Assembly (NCBI GenBank): GCA_026929865.2
Contig: CM049414.1
Coordinates: 22,352,001-22,416,000 of the forward strand
DNA: 64,000 nt
From: Hyperoplus lanceolatus
Lineage: Eukaryota > Chordata > Actinopteri > Uranoscopiformes > Ammodytidae
Direction of reading: 5' to 3'
The notes under the pieces were generated by a model. That model was not told the origin of the DNA, did no database searches, and saw nothing but the letters and a program-made list of their open reading frames with translations. Both the position numbers and the translations under genes were made by a program. Positions 62,088-64,000 of this stretch are shown one piece after another; the stretch's first letter is position 1; every line of letters begins with the position of its first letter.

Positions 62088-63144
62088 TGGATAAAAACAC
62101 ACAACACAGATATACAGATATGTGGAAGAAGAACATGTAACAGCAAGTGACAGAAATATAGGAAGTTATAGAACCTGAGTGATGGTGTTGACATTCACAT
62201 ACTGATCATGCAGCTGGGACACACACTGTGAGAAATTAAGAATCATGTTTTCTAGAAGATTCAAAGGTCCCGAAAACATTTTTTTTTCGAACAGCTTCTC
62301 ATTATGAGATAAGGGATCCTATATGACCACACAATTTTCTGCCAAAGTTAGATCTGTTTTGATCATTTCACTGAAGGGATTTTCTGTATTTTTTTATTTG
62401 TAGTTCTACTATTATGGTATGTTTTTTTTTATTTTTTAAAAAGTGTCTGAAATGTAAAGAAATATTGTAAAACATTATGCTTCAGTTATAACTTTCTTTA
62501 CTTGAATCCAAACTTTCAGGGCCTTTAATTTGTTAAATTTTCTTTGTCCTTACGTAAGTAAAAGTGTTGCATATTTGTATCCTTTAAGTCCATTCGATTA
62601 ACATTGAAGGCCAATTCATTTTAGATCATTTTGTCATTGCTCTTCTTATTGCTGTAAACAAATGAGACCTTGATAATCACCACTGTTACTCCATTTCCTC
62701 CCAGTGGTTCCACTATTTAACGAATAAAGAAATGCCTGTCCCATTAATCGTGTTGTTTAATGTCCTCTTTCACTCTTCCTTTGGGACCTCATTTATACAA
62801 AAAATTGTAACAAGCTTGTAAAAATTGATTTGTCCATTGCCCCAATCGAAACACTTTGGTCTCATTTCTTAACAGCGATAAGAGTAATATTATTACTAAT
62901 ACTAATTACTAATAATTATTAATAATTAGTTACTGTGGTCATGATTCTTGGTTGTTACAATGCAATTCTTTAAAACACGGTAGCACTGATTGTTGTACCT
63001 GATGGATCAGCACTGATGGACATGAGATGAGATGGAGTGGATATCATCTTTGCTTTGTGGTGACATAATGCAACAGGCTAACAGGAAAGTTCCCCTGTGT
63101 GTGGTCGTGTGTTAGTTATATAAGACATTGAATGTTCTTTCTAC
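61580..63144. other. fam184-like intron
   Basis: Contains the CA microsatellite at 62015-62085 and otherwise AT-rich DNA without supported features. Confidence 0.5.
62015..62085. repeat. CA microsatellite
   Basis: About 33 CA units with one CG interruption, in the fam184-like intron. Confidence 0.95.
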
Positions 63145-63249
63145 CTTAATGAGCGGGTTGATGACTCCTACGTTGGGACTGGTGTTGAATACTTTGTTGA
63201 AGTTGGTCTCTCTATTGACGAGTTCCAGCTGGTAGAACTTCTTATCGTC
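63145..63249 (-). CDS. fam184-like exon, third from last
   Basis: A 105-bp minus-strand exon, phase 0 at both ends: acceptor CTCCACCAG, donor AAG|GTAGAA. The 35-residue peptide contains KKFYQLELVNRETNFNKVFN and SPNVGVINPLIK. This matches my memory of the C-terminal region of FAM184A/FAM184B, coiled-coil proteins of poorly known function. It joins in frame to 61308-61579 (QKRKNEK...) and then 55349-55427. The upstream exons coding for the coiled coil lie beyond the right edge. The A and B paralogs cannot be separated from these exons alone. Confidence 0.8.
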
Positions 63250-63351
63250 CTGGTGGAGAAAAAAAGTGTGTGTGTTAGCTGTGAAAGAGCTCAAAGGACT
63301 GAAAAAGACTGAAAATCACACATTTAGTTCTGTCACAGATTTCGAGACACA

Positions 63352-63439
<88 letters not shown>
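63352..63439. repeat. CA microsatellite
   Basis: A perfect run of about 44 CA units, about 100 bases outside the acceptor of the fam184-like exon at 63145-63249. Confidence 0.96.
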
Positions 63440-63441
<2 letters not shown>

Positions 63442-63796
63442 CGACATTGCAGTTTCAAGCCTTCACAAAAGCTGCTCCAAAACATTAATTAGAACCATTT
63501 TAAACATCCGCCAGCTAATTCCTCCAGTCAGGATTTTAGGACCTGCAAGTTCTTTTTATTCATCAAAGGATTTGCGAAGCAAATACAGTACAATGACTGA
63601 GTTTTTTCCCCTTTTTTCTTCCCCCGAACACACCCCGCCCATATCCCCCCCCCCCCCCCCACCCAACCACAAACCACAAAAAAAAAAAAAACAATACATA
63701 ATGTTAAAAAATTACTTAAACGAAATACACGCTACAAGAAACAAATAAACAATCGATATGAAAAAAAAGAAAAACCCATAAAGAAATAAAATTAAA

Positions 63797-64000
63797 TCAG
63801 ATAAGAGATGCGCTCTTACAGCTATCACAGGTCGGGTCTACATCGGGGAACATACAAGCTAATTTAGTTTTAGACATGTGGATACAATGTACTACTTTAA
63901 ATTGCACAAGAGCATGTCGGGCGCACATGGAGGTAGAGTGTATCCGATCCAGGACTAAATCCCACATGTGATCTGTGAAGGCAGAACCTAGGTCCTGCTC
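63797..64000 (-). pseudogene. L1/Tx1-like LINE ORF2 C-terminal fragment
   Basis: A minus-strand frame open to the window edge: MWDLVLDRIHSTSMCARHAL, VQFKVVHCIHMSKTKLACMF and PDVDPTCDSCKSA, then a stop. The RIHxTS...VQFKVVHxxHxSKxKLAxMfP...CDxC pattern is the C-terminal zinc-finger-like region of teleost L1/Tx1 LINE ORF2. It stops before the HxFWxC part. The element continues past the right edge; the pyrimidine/purine-rich DNA at 63600-63790 may be its boundary. Confidence 0.65.

Overview
The window is vertebrate nuclear DNA, most likely from a ray-finned (teleost) fish. The evidence is multi-exon genes with GT/AG introns, long CA/GT, ATCT and GA microsatellites, and a dense load of fish-type transposons: non-LTR LINEs without LTRs, Tc1, hAT and piggyBac-like elements, tRNA-derived SINEs and foldback MITEs. 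Nothing in it is bacterial.

Three protein-coding genes can be supported, all on the minus strand. (1) ncoa1 (steroid receptor coactivator 1): four coding exons at 5274-5362, 2349-2515, 1502-1599 and 75-252 give the start codon, the bHLH domain and the start of PAS-A. The rest lies beyond the left edge. A noncoding 5'UTR exon at 20893-21134 joins with good splice sites, and a CpG-rich tract at 42.4-43.5 kb is the best promoter candidate, so about 37 kb of the window would be ncoa1 5' introns. (2) ptrhd1 (Pth2-fold peptidyl-tRNA hydrolase domain protein): complete in two exons, 52987-53196 and 51643-51813. (3) The last three coding exons of a fam184a/b-like gene at 63145-63249, 61308-61579 and 55349-55427; the rest is beyond the right edge. 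The exon joins keep frame in all three genes.

The remainder is intronic or intergenic and rich in transposons. Several insertions can be bounded exactly from target-site duplications (TSDs): an L1/Tx1-like LINE at 26075-31299 (15-bp TSD) split by a nested hAT-like element; a second LINE at 44347-47002 (14-bp TSD) with a 47-base G run and a +1 frameshift; a hAT element at 16639-17886 (8-bp TSD); a hAT-like element at 32771-34798; a piggyBac-like MITE at 31825-32433 (TTAA); two copies of a 0.6-kb element with 9-bp TSDs; and an unusual palindromic Tc1 element at 48508-50099 built from two opposed 5' halves of one transposon. A foldback MITE family occurs at least seven times.

I found no convincing new cellular system. 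The most unusual items are the palindromic Tc1 chimera, the nested LINE/hAT locus, the 9-bp-TSD element family and an unrecognised open frame beside the Tc1 element. Family names for repeats rest on recalled hallmarks and visible termini, not on database searches.
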